Shown here: positions 16,539 to 25,935 of the stretch, piece by piece
How the letters are laid out: each line of letters opens with the position of its first letter
Position numbering within the stretch: position 1 is the stretch's first letter
NCBI GenBank assembly: GCA_937951615.1
Contig: CALFBH010000004.1
Location: forward strand, 1-63,227
Direction of reading: 5' to 3'
Origin: an uncultured Saprospiraceae bacterium
GTDB taxonomy: Bacteria > Bacteroidota > Bacteroidia > Chitinophagales > Saprospiraceae
DNA length: 63,227 bases
The notes under the pieces: generated by a model
Seen by the model: the letters and a program-made list of their open reading frames with translations, nothing else
Database searches by the model: none
Told to the model about the DNA's origin: nothing
Made by a program: the position numbers and the translations under genes

Positions 16539-17555
16539 ATGCGATTCATCCTCCGTTTTCTAAAAATTACGCTAATCGTCGCACTGGTTATTTATGCATT
16601 ATTATGGCTGATTCCTTACGCCATGCCTTTGCATCCAGAGCCATTGAACGAAAAGCCATTCACCAATAGCCAATTTACCCGTGTGGACGATGTAAAAGTC
16701 CATTATCGCTATTGGAAAAGTCAGGCAGATGTCGAATTGGGCAACCTCATGCTAATACATGGCATGGGCGGCTCTACTTTCTCTTGGCGCAACAACATCA
16801 CTGCCCTCAATGAAGCGGGATATAATGTGATGACTATTGATTTGCCGCCCTATGGCTACAGCGATAAAGCCAAAGGCATCAACCACTCTTCCTCTTCCCG
16901 CAGTCAGCTGCTCTGGACGGTAGCTGATAAAGCCGGACTGCAATATGGCTTCGCGCCTTATGCCAAATGGCACCTTGTCGGACATTCTATGGGGGGCAAT
17001 GTGATTGCGGCAATGGCTGCCTTACAACCCCAACGTGCGGAGAGCCTAGTCTTCGTAGATGCTGGCGCATCAGATGGCATTGTCAAAAAGCAGCCTTTCA
17101 AAACGAAACTATTAAAAACACTCCTGCCCACCAAACGTATGGCAGAAGTTGCAGGAGAATATTATTTTTACAAACCCAAAAGAATCAGAAAAATGCTGCG
17201 CAATGCCTACGGACGCGAGCCAAAGGAGTTTGAAGTCAATGCTTATATGACTGCCCTGAAACAACCTCGAACCTCCAGCGCAATTATCGAGTCCATGTAC
17301 GATGCTCAGGAAATTGAACCTTATTCCCTGGAAAGCATCAAACAACCCAGTCTCATCATCTGGGGGACAGAAGATGAGTGGGTGCCCCCCAAAATTGGCG
17401 AAGCATTAGACGAAGCACTTTACGATTCGGAAATAAAAGAAGTCACCGGAGCAGGACACAATCCAATGGAAACCCATGCCCCGGAATTTAACCGCCTCCT
17501 GCTGGATTTTTTGACTAAAGTCACAGAGCGGAATCGTAAATCTACTGTGGAGTGA
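16539..17555 (+). CDS. Membrane-anchored alpha/beta-hydrolase
   Basis: 338 residues. An N-terminal hydrophobic helix (about 7-27) is followed by the alpha/beta-hydrolase core: oxyanion region LIHGMGGSTFSW (about 72-83), nucleophile elbow VGHSMGG (Ser at about 150), acid in WGTEDEW (Asp about 276) and GAGHNPMETH (His about 304). The triad is complete. It resembles lipases/esterases that act on small acyl esters; the substrate is unknown. The anchor would place the catalytic part in the periplasm. The promoter sits directly at the start codon and the gene appears monocistronic. Confidence 0.88.
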   Translation: MRFILRFLKITLIVALVIYALLWLIPYAMPLHPEPLNEKPFTNSQFTRVDDVKVHYRYWKSQADVELGNLMLIHGMGGSTFSWRNNITALNEAGYNVMTIDLPPYGYSDKAKGINHSSSSRSQLLWTVADKAGLQYGFAPYAKWHLVGHSMGGNVIAAMAALQPQRAESLVFVDAGASDGIVKKQPFKTKLLKTLLPTKRMAEVAGEYYFYKPKRIRKMLRNAYGREPKEFEVNAYMTALKQPRTSSAIIESMYDAQEIEPYSLESIKQPSLIIWGTEDEWVPPKIGEALDEALYDSEIKEVTGAGHNPMETHAPEFNRLLLDFLTKVTERNRKSTVE

Positions 17556-17569
17556 GTTGGGTTGATGAG

Positions 17570-17721
17570 TTACGGGTTGTAGACGGATTGAACCCGTCAA
17601 ATTCATTCGTTCTTAATTCGTGCATTCGTGGCAAAAATTGAAATTGAAACTGTTACTACAACTAATCAACGAGCAAAACTGATAAATTCGTAATTAAATC
17701 ATTCGTAATTCGTAATTAAAT
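17570..17721. repeat. Intergenic ATTCGTAATT word tract
   Basis: Contains GTAGACGG...CCCGTC (near 17578-17599) and then repeated ATTCGTAATTAAAT/ATTCGTGCATTCG words up to the next start codon. Related words occur at 2550-2585. No gene seen. Confidence 0.5.
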
Positions 17722-19044
17722 TTGAACTTAGAATACTTCATAGCAAAGCGCGTAGCCATCGGAGGACGCAATTCGTTTTCGGGTAAAATTATCCTGATTG
17801 CGATTATCGCTATTATGCTCAGTATGGCAGTGATGATTGCAGCGACTTCGCTCATTTCCGGTTTCAAATACGAGATCAGTGAGAAGATATTTGGCTTTTG
17901 GGGACACATCCACATCACCGATTATAATACGGAAAATTCAGTCGAGTCCATTCCAATTAACATCAACCAAAGTTTTTATAATGGCCAACATGATGCGGAG
18001 ATATTAGCCAACATTGGCAATATACACCACATCAAACGTGCTGAAGAAACTTCATTTCCGCTCCGACTACTGGGCGACCGGGAAGTAGAAAGCAATGGTG
18101 GTGTCCGACATGTACAAATGTATGCCAATAAAGCAGGCATCATCAAAGCCAAAGATCAGTTGGAAGGCATTGTACTAAAAGGCATCGGCAAAGACTTTGA
18201 CTGGACTTTTATAGAACAATATATGACAGATGGCTATACTTTGTCTTTCCCCGACAGCGTAGCAAGCAATGGCATTTTAATTTCTGAATCCACTGCAAAA
18301 CGACTCAAACTAAAGGTCAGCGACAAATTCACCGTGCATTTTGTAGAATCAGGTACGCGGGTACAACGACTGTTTAGCGTCACTGGAATTTATAAAACTG
18401 GCTTAGAAGAATACGACAAAAAATTTGCCCTGGTGGACATCCGCCGCATTCAGCAACTCAATGGCTGGTCGGAAAACGAAGTCAGCGGCTTTGAAGTTTT
18501 TATTGATGACATTAGGGATTTGGATGCCTATGATGAATACATTTACTACCAGGTTTTGGGACCAAATCTGATGTCACGTAGCATCAAGGATGTATATCCC
18601 GGCATTTTCAACTGGCTCAACTTACAGGACGTCAATGAACGACTCATTCTGGCTTTGATGATTATTGTTTCTATTGTCAATATGATGACCGCCCTGATGA
18701 TCCTGATTCTGGAACGCACCAACATGATCGGTATTTTAAAATCGCTGGGCAGTTCCAATCTTTCGGTCAGAAAAATTTTCCTTTATCATGCTGCCTATAT
18801 CATTGGTTTTGGTTTGTTATTGGGCAATATTTTGGGGATTGGCTTTTGCTTATTGCAAAAACATTTTGGCTTTATTCAACTGCCGGAGGAATCCTACTAC
18901 GTATCCATCGCCCCCATAGAAATGAGTATTCCAACGATTATAATCATCAATATTGCCACATTTTTAATTACTTTGTTGGTCTTGCTGATACCGTCTATGT
19001 TGGTTACTCGGATTGACCCGGTGAAAGCGATACGATTTAAATAA
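17722..19044 (+). CDS. LolC/LolE-like ABC transporter permease (FtsX family)
   Basis: 440 residues. The start begins MNLEYFIAKRVAIGG, as in Bacteroidota LolC/E-like permeases, but the codon is TTG (17722-17724). Helix one is at about 28-50 (IILIAIIAIMLSMAVMIAAT), then a periplasmic MacB-like domain (about 60-280), and three helices near 305-330, 350-375 and 392-420 in the FtsX block. The family extracts lipoproteins from the inner membrane together with the LolD ATPase. No ATPase gene lies beside it. Function as a lipoprotein-releasing permease is inferred from family resemblance. Confidence 0.88.
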   Translation: MNLEYFIAKRVAIGGRNSFSGKIILIAIIAIMLSMAVMIAATSLISGFKYEISEKIFGFWGHIHITDYNTENSVESIPININQSFYNGQHDAEILANIGNIHHIKRAEETSFPLRLLGDREVESNGGVRHVQMYANKAGIIKAKDQLEGIVLKGIGKDFDWTFIEQYMTDGYTLSFPDSVASNGILISESTAKRLKLKVSDKFTVHFVESGTRVQRLFSVTGIYKTGLEEYDKKFALVDIRRIQQLNGWSENEVSGFEVFIDDIRDLDAYDEYIYYQVLGPNLMSRSIKDVYPGIFNWLNLQDVNERLILALMIIVSIVNMMTALMILILERTNMIGILKSLGSSNLSVRKIFLYHAAYIIGFGLLLGNILGIGFCLLQKHFGFIQLPEESYYVSIAPIEMSIPTIIIINIATFLITLLVLLIPSMLVTRIDPVKAIRFK

Positions 19045-19066
19045 TAAATTTTAAAATAGCAAGAAT

Positions 19067-19214
19067 GTCGATAGACGATAGTCAATAGTCGATAGCAGAA
19101 GTTCAATAATTGTCTGCTTTTAAGTTTTACACGCATTTTGCAAAGCAAAATGAACAACAAAATAACTTTAAAACTAAAATACAGCCATCGACCATGGACT
19201 ATTGACCATCGACC
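19067..19214. repeat. Nested inverted repeat, family A copy 2
   Basis: Left arm GTCGATAGACGATAGTCAAT (19067) and right arm ATCGACCATGGACTATTGAC (from 19187) are inverted. The core ACGCATTTTGCAAAGCAAAA is shared with copy 1 at 14411. It starts 22 bp after the permease stop. The rest of the 326-bp gap, to the adhesin start at 19371, shows no gene. Confidence 0.75.
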
Positions 19215-19370
19215 TCCTGTTTTTCTTGAAATTCGAGATGACTTAAGCTTAGAATTTCTTTTTTGTTTTTTGGAATTTTAAAAAACAAGTGGACTTTACA
19301 TAATACTCATACGTTCTATTTGATAGATATTTTACATATTTGCATAAGAAAAACTATAAACGATTTAACA

Positions 19371-22300
19371 ATGAAACTCTGTTACACATTAAGCAAGTTC
19401 AAAACCTCCCGTTTATTATTCGCATTTGCCCTGCTGATATTCGCATGGGCAAGCCCGCAACAGGTATTCGCCTGTGACTCTTCACCAGTCATTACCTACC
19501 CAAATGTCACCGACCTCGGCAATGGTACTTACGAAGTAGACATCAATGTCTGCGTAGGAAATGGTGGCTCGGAGTCTGGCTGGACAACCGATTTTGCAGG
19601 ACTCAACATCATTAGCTTCAGTCCGCCTACGCTGACCAATGGAGCGAATGTTGCGACAGGAAGCATCACTGCTGGTGTGCTGGATTATAGCTACCCTGGC
19701 AATGGTTCGATTGTTGATGTTTTCGCTGCGCAAAACACCAATGATTGTTTTGATTATACCGTAGTCGTCGATGGAGACCCAACAGGTGTAGTCGTTACTT
19801 ACATTGGAGTCAATTGTGAATCTGTCAATTGTCCTGGCTCCTGCTCGGTCATTAGCGGAAATACGCAAACTGGAGTGGTGCCGCCCCCCGCCCCTATGTG
19901 CGGAGAAATGTTTTATGACATCGGCGGCCCCAATGCCCCCTACCCTGCCGGAGCAAATTATACCGTCACCATCTGTCCCGACACCCCAGGCGATCCCGTG
20001 ACTGTAGACTTTACCGTCTTTGATCTTGTCGGGGCTTATTATTATTCAGATTTTCTGACCATTTTTGATGGTGATGATGTTTTCGCCCCCTTTATTGGCA
20101 ATTTTACTGACATGAATTCGCCAGGAACAATAACGGCAACTGGCCCGACTGGCTGCCTGACCTTTCAGTTTTTCTCTGGTTATTTTGGAGGAGGTGGAGT
20201 TGGCTGGGAAGCAAATGTGATTTGTGATAACTGCGACCTCGCCATTGATTCTATTACAGGCACAGATGTCACTTGTAATGGAGCTGCTGATGGTACAATT
20301 ACACTAACAACAACAGGCGGCGTTCCGCCTTTTATTTATACCTGGGATAATGGCTTGCCGCCAACACAAAACCAAACCGGGCTAAGTGGTGGCACTTATA
20401 ATGTTACCATTACTGATGTAGATACCTGTTCGACAATGGGAAGTTTTATCATCAATGAAGCTCCTGCCCTTACAGTCGCTGCATCTGGTGTAGATGCCTC
20501 TTGTGATGGCTTATGCGATGGCTCGCTTTCTGCTGTTGGTGCTGGTGGTGTTCCTCCTTATACTTATACTTGGAGTACACTAGGTGGCGGACAAAACCAA
20601 ACCAGTGTTTGTCCTGGCGTATATACAGTAACTGTTCTAGATGCCGCCCAATGTTCAACGACTGGAACGGTCGTCGTAGGTGGTTCTCCCGCCATCGTAG
20701 TCACTCCGACTGTTAATATAGATGCCACCTGCGGATTGGATAATGGTAGTGCAACAGCCAATGTTAGCGGCGGTACCACACCTTTTTCTTTTGTCTGGGA
20801 CAATGGAGAAACAGGACAGATTGCTTTTCAATTATCGCCAGGCGCACATACTGTTTTTGTAACAGATGCAGGCGGTTGTACAGGTTCAGGTCAGGTCAGC
20901 ATTGGCACTGGTCCTATTCCGAATATAGATTTTGCCGACCTGAATGATCCAAGCAGTTGTGGCGCATTTGACGGAAGTATAGAAATATTTGGCAGTGGAG
21001 GTACGCCTCCATTGCAATACAGTAATAATAATGGTATGAACTACCAGCCTGGAACGACTTTTACCGGGCTTGGCGCAAATACTTATAACTTGGTCATCAT
21101 GGATGCAGCAGGTTGTTTTGATACTTTAATTGTTGATCTCGTTGATCCGGGCGCACCTGTTATTGACAGTATTTATAGTGTGAATGCGATGTGTGGTGAA
21201 GATGATGGATTTATAGAAATCCTGTTGGAGAGTGGTACTGGTAACCCAAATTTTGAATACAGCATTGATAATGGCGTAACCTTCCAGGGTTCCAATACCT
21301 TTGCAAATCTGCCAGCTGGTGTCTATGAAATCATTGTAGAAGACTTTCTCGGTTGTAGAGATCAAGCAGAAGTCACCCTCTTCAATGCAGGTGATGTGAT
21401 GCTCACCAATGCCGACGTTACGATGCCCACCTGCGGCAATGCAGACGGTACAGTCTTCGTCACCGCTATAGGAGGCACTCCGCCTTATGAATATACGATT
21501 GATGGCGGCCTGACTTATCAGACTTCTGCTGCCTTTACCGGACTAGCTGCCGGACAATATACGGTAACGGTACGCGATGCGGCAGGTTGTGAATTTAATG
21601 ATATTGTGATACTCACCAATGAAGGCGCAGTTGTGCTGACTGTCAATACGACTGATCCGACTTTCTGTGATGGCAATGATGGCGAAATCAGCATCAATGC
21701 CAATGGTGGTACACCACCTTATGAGTACAGTATCAATAATGGCGTATCTTATCAAAGTGGAAATACATTTACCGGACTGACGGCAAATACTTTTAATGTA
21801 GTGGTGCTGGACGCAACAGGTTGTTATACCGTAGAAGTTGTTCAGTTGAATGGCTCGAATGCACCAGAAATAACAGATGTCAATGTAACTGAAACGGCTT
21901 GTGGCGAAGATGATGGTCAGATCGAAATTCTCCTGACCAATGGAACACCTAATTTCCAATACAGTATTGATGGAGGCACAACCTTCCAGGGCGGAAATAT
22001 CTTTACCGATCTTCCTGCTGGTACTTATGATATTTATGTTGTAGATAATGTAGGTTGTGTGGTTACAGAAACTGCCATTGTAAATAATTTCACTGCGCCA
22101 ATGATAGACAACCTGACGGTTTCCAATCCTTCTTGTGGCGACAATAATGGCTCAATCATCATTACAGGTTCAGGTGGTACCGCACCCAATTATCAATACA
22201 GTATTGATGGTGGACTGACCTTCCAATCCTCTACATTTTTTGACGGACTCAGCACAGGCATTTATGATATCATCATGGAAGACAGCGAAGGCTGCCAGGT

Positions 22301-23531
22301 TTTCGATCAGGTCGTACTAACAGATACTGGAGCGATTCAGATTGATAATATTTTTGAAACCAGCCCGATTTGTAGCGGCGATAATGGTGGTATTAGCATC
22401 GTAGCCAGCGGTGGCGCAGTGCCTTACCAATTCAGTATCGACAATGGACAAACGCTCCAAAGCGATGCTACTTTCTCCAATATGGGTGCTACAACTTATA
22501 ATATACTCGTCGAAGACGCCAATGGTTGTCAAGTTACCCAAACCCTCAATTTCATGGGAACTAATGCACCCGTCATTGACAGCACAACACTGGTACAACC
22601 TGAATGTGGTATGAGTGATGGCTCCATTACACTATTTGTATCAGATGGCACGCCAGCTTATCAATATAGCATTGATGGTGGCACGACCTTTCAGGGTACA
22701 GGTGGCTTTACTGACTTGAGCGCAGGCATTTATCCAATTGAAGTGGAAGATATAAATGGCTGTACAGTAGTGGATACCATCAACCTGTTTTCGCCTAACG
22801 CGCCTATGCCGCTTATCATTGCCAATGGTTCAACGACCTTCTGCGATGGCGGTTCTGTAGAATTATATGCTGGTGATTTTGATACCTATCTGTGGAGTAC
22901 TGGTGATACGGTTTCTACGATTACGGTGGATGCTTCAGGAATTTATAACGTCATGGTCACAGACACGATTACAGGTTGTGAAGGTTTTGATATGATGCAA
23001 ATTACAGAGATTCCACCAGTCATCGTAAATGTAGAACCTTCTGCACTGAATCTCGAACTGGGTACAGATACAACTGTTTCTGTTCAATTCCCGAATCCGA
23101 ACCTGTCTTACGAATGGAGTGGCCCGGATGGCTTTATGGCCGATGGTTCAAGTTTTGTATTCAATGCAACAGAGCCTGGTACATACAGCTACTTCGTGAG
23201 TGCGACGACGCCAGAAGGTTGTCATGAGACAGCAACAGTGGTCATCATCGTTACAGATTCCAGCATCTTTGCTTTCCCGAATGCCTTTTCACCCAATAAC
23301 GACGGCTTAAATGACGATTTCGGACCATTGACCAATGGCTCTATTTCCATAGAAACCTTCAAGGTCTTTAATCGCTGGGGCGAATTGGTACACGATAATC
23401 CTGCTGCCCGTTGGGACGGCACGTTCAGAGGAGAAAAGCAACCTACTGAAGTGTATGTGTATATGATTGTACTAAAAACACTGGATAATAAAGAGAAGAC
23501 CTTTACAGGCGATGTTTGGCTAGCAAGATAA
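19371..23531 (+). CDS. Large SprB-repeat adhesin with type B T9SS sorting domain
   Basis: 1386 residues from the ATG at 19371. Order: signal peptide (about 1-34, ending QQVFA), a beta-rich region (about 35-170), a CUB-like domain (about 180-285: YYSDFLTIFDGDD ... CLTFQFFSGY), then 11 SprB-type repeats of about 75-80 residues (about 290-1140), two more beta-sandwich modules, and a C-terminal gliding-motility-associated domain (FAFPNAFSPNNDGLNDDF ... FKVFNRWGELVHDN). The repeats share C-G-x-x-D/N-G at the start, GG-x-PPY-x-Y-S-x-D-G in the middle and VxDxxGC at the end. SprB of Flavobacterium is a moving surface adhesin; this is a shorter protein of the same design, exported by T9SS type B. Confidence 0.9.
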   Translation: MKLCYTLSKFKTSRLLFAFALLIFAWASPQQVFACDSSPVITYPNVTDLGNGTYEVDINVCVGNGGSESGWTTDFAGLNIISFSPPTLTNGANVATGSITAGVLDYSYPGNGSIVDVFAAQNTNDCFDYTVVVDGDPTGVVVTYIGVNCESVNCPGSCSVISGNTQTGVVPPPAPMCGEMFYDIGGPNAPYPAGANYTVTICPDTPGDPVTVDFTVFDLVGAYYYSDFLTIFDGDDVFAPFIGNFTDMNSPGTITATGPTGCLTFQFFSGYFGGGGVGWEANVICDNCDLAIDSITGTDVTCNGAADGTITLTTTGGVPPFIYTWDNGLPPTQNQTGLSGGTYNVTITDVDTCSTMGSFIINEAPALTVAASGVDASCDGLCDGSLSAVGAGGVPPYTYTWSTLGGGQNQTSVCPGVYTVTVLDAAQCSTTGTVVVGGSPAIVVTPTVNIDATCGLDNGSATANVSGGTTPFSFVWDNGETGQIAFQLSPGAHTVFVTDAGGCTGSGQVSIGTGPIPNIDFADLNDPSSCGAFDGSIEIFGSGGTPPLQYSNNNGMNYQPGTTFTGLGANTYNLVIMDAAGCFDTLIVDLVDPGAPVIDSIYSVNAMCGEDDGFIEILLESGTGNPNFEYSIDNGVTFQGSNTFANLPAGVYEIIVEDFLGCRDQAEVTLFNAGDVMLTNADVTMPTCGNADGTVFVTAIGGTPPYEYTIDGGLTYQTSAAFTGLAAGQYTVTVRDAAGCEFNDIVILTNEGAVVLTVNTTDPTFCDGNDGEISINANGGTPPYEYSINNGVSYQSGNTFTGLTANTFNVVVLDATGCYTVEVVQLNGSNAPEITDVNVTETACGEDDGQIEILLTNGTPNFQYSIDGGTTFQGGNIFTDLPAGTYDIYVVDNVGCVVTETAIVNNFTAPMIDNLTVSNPSCGDNNGSIIITGSGGTAPNYQYSIDGGLTFQSSTFFDGLSTGIYDIIMEDSEGCQVFDQVVLTDTGAIQIDNIFETSPICSGDNGGISIVASGGAVPYQFSIDNGQTLQSDATFSNMGATTYNILVEDANGCQVTQTLNFMGTNAPVIDSTTLVQPECGMSDGSITLFVSDGTPAYQYSIDGGTTFQGTGGFTDLSAGIYPIEVEDINGCTVVDTINLFSPNAPMPLIIANGSTTFCDGGSVELYAGDFDTYLWSTGDTVSTITVDASGIYNVMVTDTITGCEGFDMMQITEIPPVIVNVEPSALNLELGTDTTVSVQFPNPNLSYEWSGPDGFMADGSSFVFNATEPGTYSYFVSATTPEGCHETATVVIIVTDSSIFAFPNAFSPNNDGLNDDFGPLTNGSISIETFKVFNRWGELVHDNPAARWDGTFRGEKQPTEVYVYMIVLKTLDNKEKTFTGDVWLAR

Positions 23532-23584
23532 AACGGGTTGCGAGTTATTGAGTTGCGGGTGAGCGAGTTGCGGATTTGAATCAT

Positions 23585-23630
23585 TCCTTCGTTATTCGAT
23601 ATTCCTTGTTCGAAATTCGATATTCCGTTT
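23585..23630. repeat. Word tract TTCGTTATTCGATATTCC, copy 2
   Basis: Nearly identical to 10866-10918, including CTTGTTCGA and ATATTCCGTTT. It lies between the adhesin stop and its terminator. Confidence 0.6.
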
Positions 23631-23667
23631 GGATTGCGAGTTATTGAGTTAGTTTATTAAAATTTTT

Positions 23668-23696
23668 AGGGCTTCCTTTTTGGAAGCCCTTTTTTT
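23668..23696 (+). terminator. Rho-independent terminator of the adhesin gene
   Basis: AGGGCTTCC and GGAAGCCCT form a perfect 9-bp stem with a T-rich loop, followed by seven T. Confidence 0.9.
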
Positions 23697-23700
23697 GAAA

Positions 23701-23883
23701 GTAGCACAGACATTCCTGTCTGTCAAGCTGACCGCGAATACCGTACCGACGACTTTAGCCGTCGCAGAGCGTAGCGTAAAATTTATAAGTATTTGAATAT
23801 TATTTGATTAAAAAATCAAATAATATTCACTTGACGGCTAAAGTCGTCAGTACAGTGTTTACAGACAGGAATGTCTGTCCTAC
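23701..23883. repeat. Large triple-nested palindrome, family B copy 2
   Basis: Three concentric inverted pairs: outer GTAGCACAGACATTCCTGTC (23701) with its inverse (23861-23883); middle ACCGACGACTTTAGCCGTCG (from 23745) with inverse GACGGCTAAAGTCGTCAGTA (from 23833); inner GAATATTATTTGATT with AATCAAATAATATTC (23795-23828). The outer arm also occurs alone at 10809. It directly follows the terminator. Confidence 0.85.
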
Positions 23884-24062
23884 GTTGATTTATCTAGTTT
23901 CTTCTTTGTAAGAAAATTCTTTTTGGGAATATTTGTTCTTTTGATAAGCTGGTTTTTTTATTTACTTTTGTTTTTAGAATAACTTCAAAGACATGGCTTT
24001 CTTGATTGGGGTTTCTTTGGAGGTTATGAACATGCTCCTATTCAGTCGCACGTCATATAGCA

Positions 24063-24221
24063 TTGTCCGTTTACATTATTAAAACAAAATCTTCCTTAAG
24101 CAGCCCTTGGGTTGATCGTGAAATAGAAAAAGCTCTACAAAAAGAAGAAGACCTTTGGAGAAAGAACAATACACAACACAACAATATCTTTACAAAAACT
24201 TTGAGACAATCAACAAGCTCG
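24063..24221 (+). pseudogene. Possible relic of a TIR domain
   Basis: The frame reads SLSSPWVDREIEKALQKEED, which resembles the central helix region of bacterial TIR domains (S-x-W-v-x-x-E-i). Only about 50 residues are present, with no ATG, no N-terminal strand and no C-terminal half. It runs in frame into the gene at 24222, so it could be either a remnant or an N-terminal extension. No homology search was possible; the resemblance is by eye. Confidence 0.4.
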
Positions 24222-24920
24222 ATGAAAATCAACATAGAACAACTCTTCAAAGAAAAAATCAATACAATCTGGGATGATCCAAAATTTAAAGATATTGATG
24301 TAGTGAATCGAGGCTATGCAGTCTCCACTAATATCGTGGAGCGTTCAATGTTATTTGTGGGGATAAATCCTTCTTATAATCATCAAGATTCAGCCCGTTT
24401 TTATTACCCACTCCATCAGGAAGACAATGAATACCGCAAATACTTTTCAAAATTTGAGCAAGTATCTGAATATACCAATCACAAGTGGGCGCATATAGAT
24501 TTACTTTTCTTCCGCGAGACCAGTCAAAAGTACATTGATGAAATTATCAAAAATCATCCCGCCGGATTAGATTTTATATGGCAACAACTATTGGTCAGCA
24601 AACAAATACTAGAAGCAATAAGACCTAAAGTAATCATCGTCTCGAATACAAAAGCTCGCCAATTTCTTGGGAAAGACAAATTTGAAGACAAAGACAAATG
24701 GCTTGATTACGATTTTGAATTTGATCACGATATTGGTACAGATAGGATTAAAAATAAAGGATCAGTCTTAATCAATACGCCTGTTTTTTTCACCAGTATG
24801 CTGACAGGTCAAAGAGCAATTGATAATGGTTCATTTGAACGATTAAAGTGGCATATTGATAAAGTTCTGAAAGGAGAAAACAGCGATGGAAGTATTCCAT
24901 CAAAGAAGCCCCTTGATTAA
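24222..24920 (+). CDS. Uracil-DNA-glycosylase-like superfamily protein
   Basis: 232 residues from the ATG at 24222. An N-terminal helix is followed by MLFVGINPSYNHQDS (about 47-61), which has the G-x-N-P loop of the UDG-like superfamily motif 1, and by a late segment FFTSMLTGQRAIDNGSFERL (about 192-211) in the place of motif 2. The middle KVIIVSNTKARQFLG resembles a core strand with exit loop. UDG-fold proteins excise bases or act in unknown nucleic-acid functions; this branch is uncharacterised. The upstream in-frame 53 residues (TIR-like) are excluded from the call. Function remains tentative. Confidence 0.6.
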   Translation: MKINIEQLFKEKINTIWDDPKFKDIDVVNRGYAVSTNIVERSMLFVGINPSYNHQDSARFYYPLHQEDNEYRKYFSKFEQVSEYTNHKWAHIDLLFFRETSQKYIDEIIKNHPAGLDFIWQQLLVSKQILEAIRPKVIIVSNTKARQFLGKDKFEDKDKWLDYDFEFDHDIGTDRIKNKGSVLINTPVFFTSMLTGQRAIDNGSFERLKWHIDKVLKGENSDGSIPSKKPLD

Positions 24921-25260
24921 CAAGTCCTTCATAGACGACATCACGTAACATACGAAGCCTTTATTTCGCCCCGCTAGGGTTTGCGAGAGATTTATACACA
25001 CCTTACTTTTTCATCAACACAAAGTATATCAAAAATTATTATCTTTAAATAAGCATGTTCATTCTATTCTCCTTTCAAAATACGCTTATTATGAAAAAGT
25101 ATTCCATTCTATACGCCCTGACTGGTTTTGAAGGCTTCGGGCAGGACACTGTTTTTCATTGTGCTTTTTAAGAAGTCAGAAGAGAGAGGAGAGATTTTGT
25201 TTTTACGTTTACTAAACCTTCGAAGGTTTAGTAAACGTAAAAACACCTCAACACATTTAA
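24921..25260. other. Gap of 340 bp without a gene, with a perfect palindrome
   Basis: No credible gene. At 25199-25244 lies a 46-bp perfect palindrome (arms of 23 bp, centre TTCGAA). It ends 16 bp from the stop of the minus-strand barrel gene. The arms begin with GTTTTTACG, so transcripts on both strands would form a hairpin with U-rich flanks. A short ATG frame around 25091 (MKKYSILYALTGFEGFGQDT) stops soon and is not called. Confidence 0.7.
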
Positions 25261-25935
25261 TCATAAGCCAAATCGAACTCCAATACGGAAGTTCAGGTGA
25301 TTGGTTTTGGACTCATATTGCCCATCAGCCATGCGGAGGCTCACGCCTGTATCAATTTTTTCAGGATTGATGCTTCTATAATTCGTAAAGCTACCAGAAT
25401 TGGCGAGCGCAGCGAGGTCTAGACCTACAGGGACATTGCCAAAACGGATATGCACACCGCCACCAATACCCGCATTGAAGGCTGTGCCGTGAAACTTGGT
25501 TTTGTCTTCAAAAAGATCTGTGTATTCTGTGGCAATTTGTGTACTGAAAAATGACGTTCCGCCCAGGCGACCTTCTATATAAGGATTGACAATCGCCCGC
25601 TTGAACACATGATAACGCACCACTGCATTATAATTCAAAAAGCAGTCTTCTTCATCTACTTCAATAAATGCGCCTGGATAACCTTCATCCGCCAATTCGC
25701 GTAAATGCTGGTCGTTATAAAACATAGAAACGCCGATTTCACCACCAACACTCAGGTTCGTTTCTTTGACACGGAAGACCACGTCAGTAGAAAAACCTTT
25801 GGGTGCTGTGCTTAGGTTTTCGGCGTATTCCTGCATAGGCTTGGCGATATTGAAATTCATTCCAAAAGAAGCCTGTCCCTGCGCTGCTGATATTGCGAAG
25901 CAGCACAATAATAAGAGTAAGATGTTTGTTTTCAT
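25261..25935 (-). CDS. Outer-membrane beta-barrel protein
   Basis: 224 residues with a signal peptide (1-20, AISAAQG). The mature part has amphipathic strands (NYNAVVRYHVF, VNPYIEGRLGG, LNFRIGVRFGL at the C-terminus, ending in an aromatic/Leu residue as expected for barrel assembly). It belongs to the small Bacteroidota outer-membrane barrels and is similar in size to those at 14607 and 32775, but not a close copy of either. Function unassigned. Confidence 0.78.
   Translation of the reverse strand: MKTNILLLLLCCFAISAAQGQASFGMNFNIAKPMQEYAENLSTAPKGFSTDVVFRVKETNLSVGGEIGVSMFYNDQHLRELADEGYPGAFIEVDEEDCFLNYNAVVRYHVFKRAIVNPYIEGRLGGTSFFSTQIATEYTDLFEDKTKFHGTAFNAGIGGGVHIRFGNVPVGLDLAALANSGSFTNYRSINPEKIDTGVSLRMADGQYESKTNHLNFRIGVRFGL

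Noticed and set aside
23993-24080. ATG frame starting at 23993 upstream of the TIR-like fragment
   Set aside because: It encodes 29 residues with no resemblance to a TIR N-terminus and is in a different frame from the relic.
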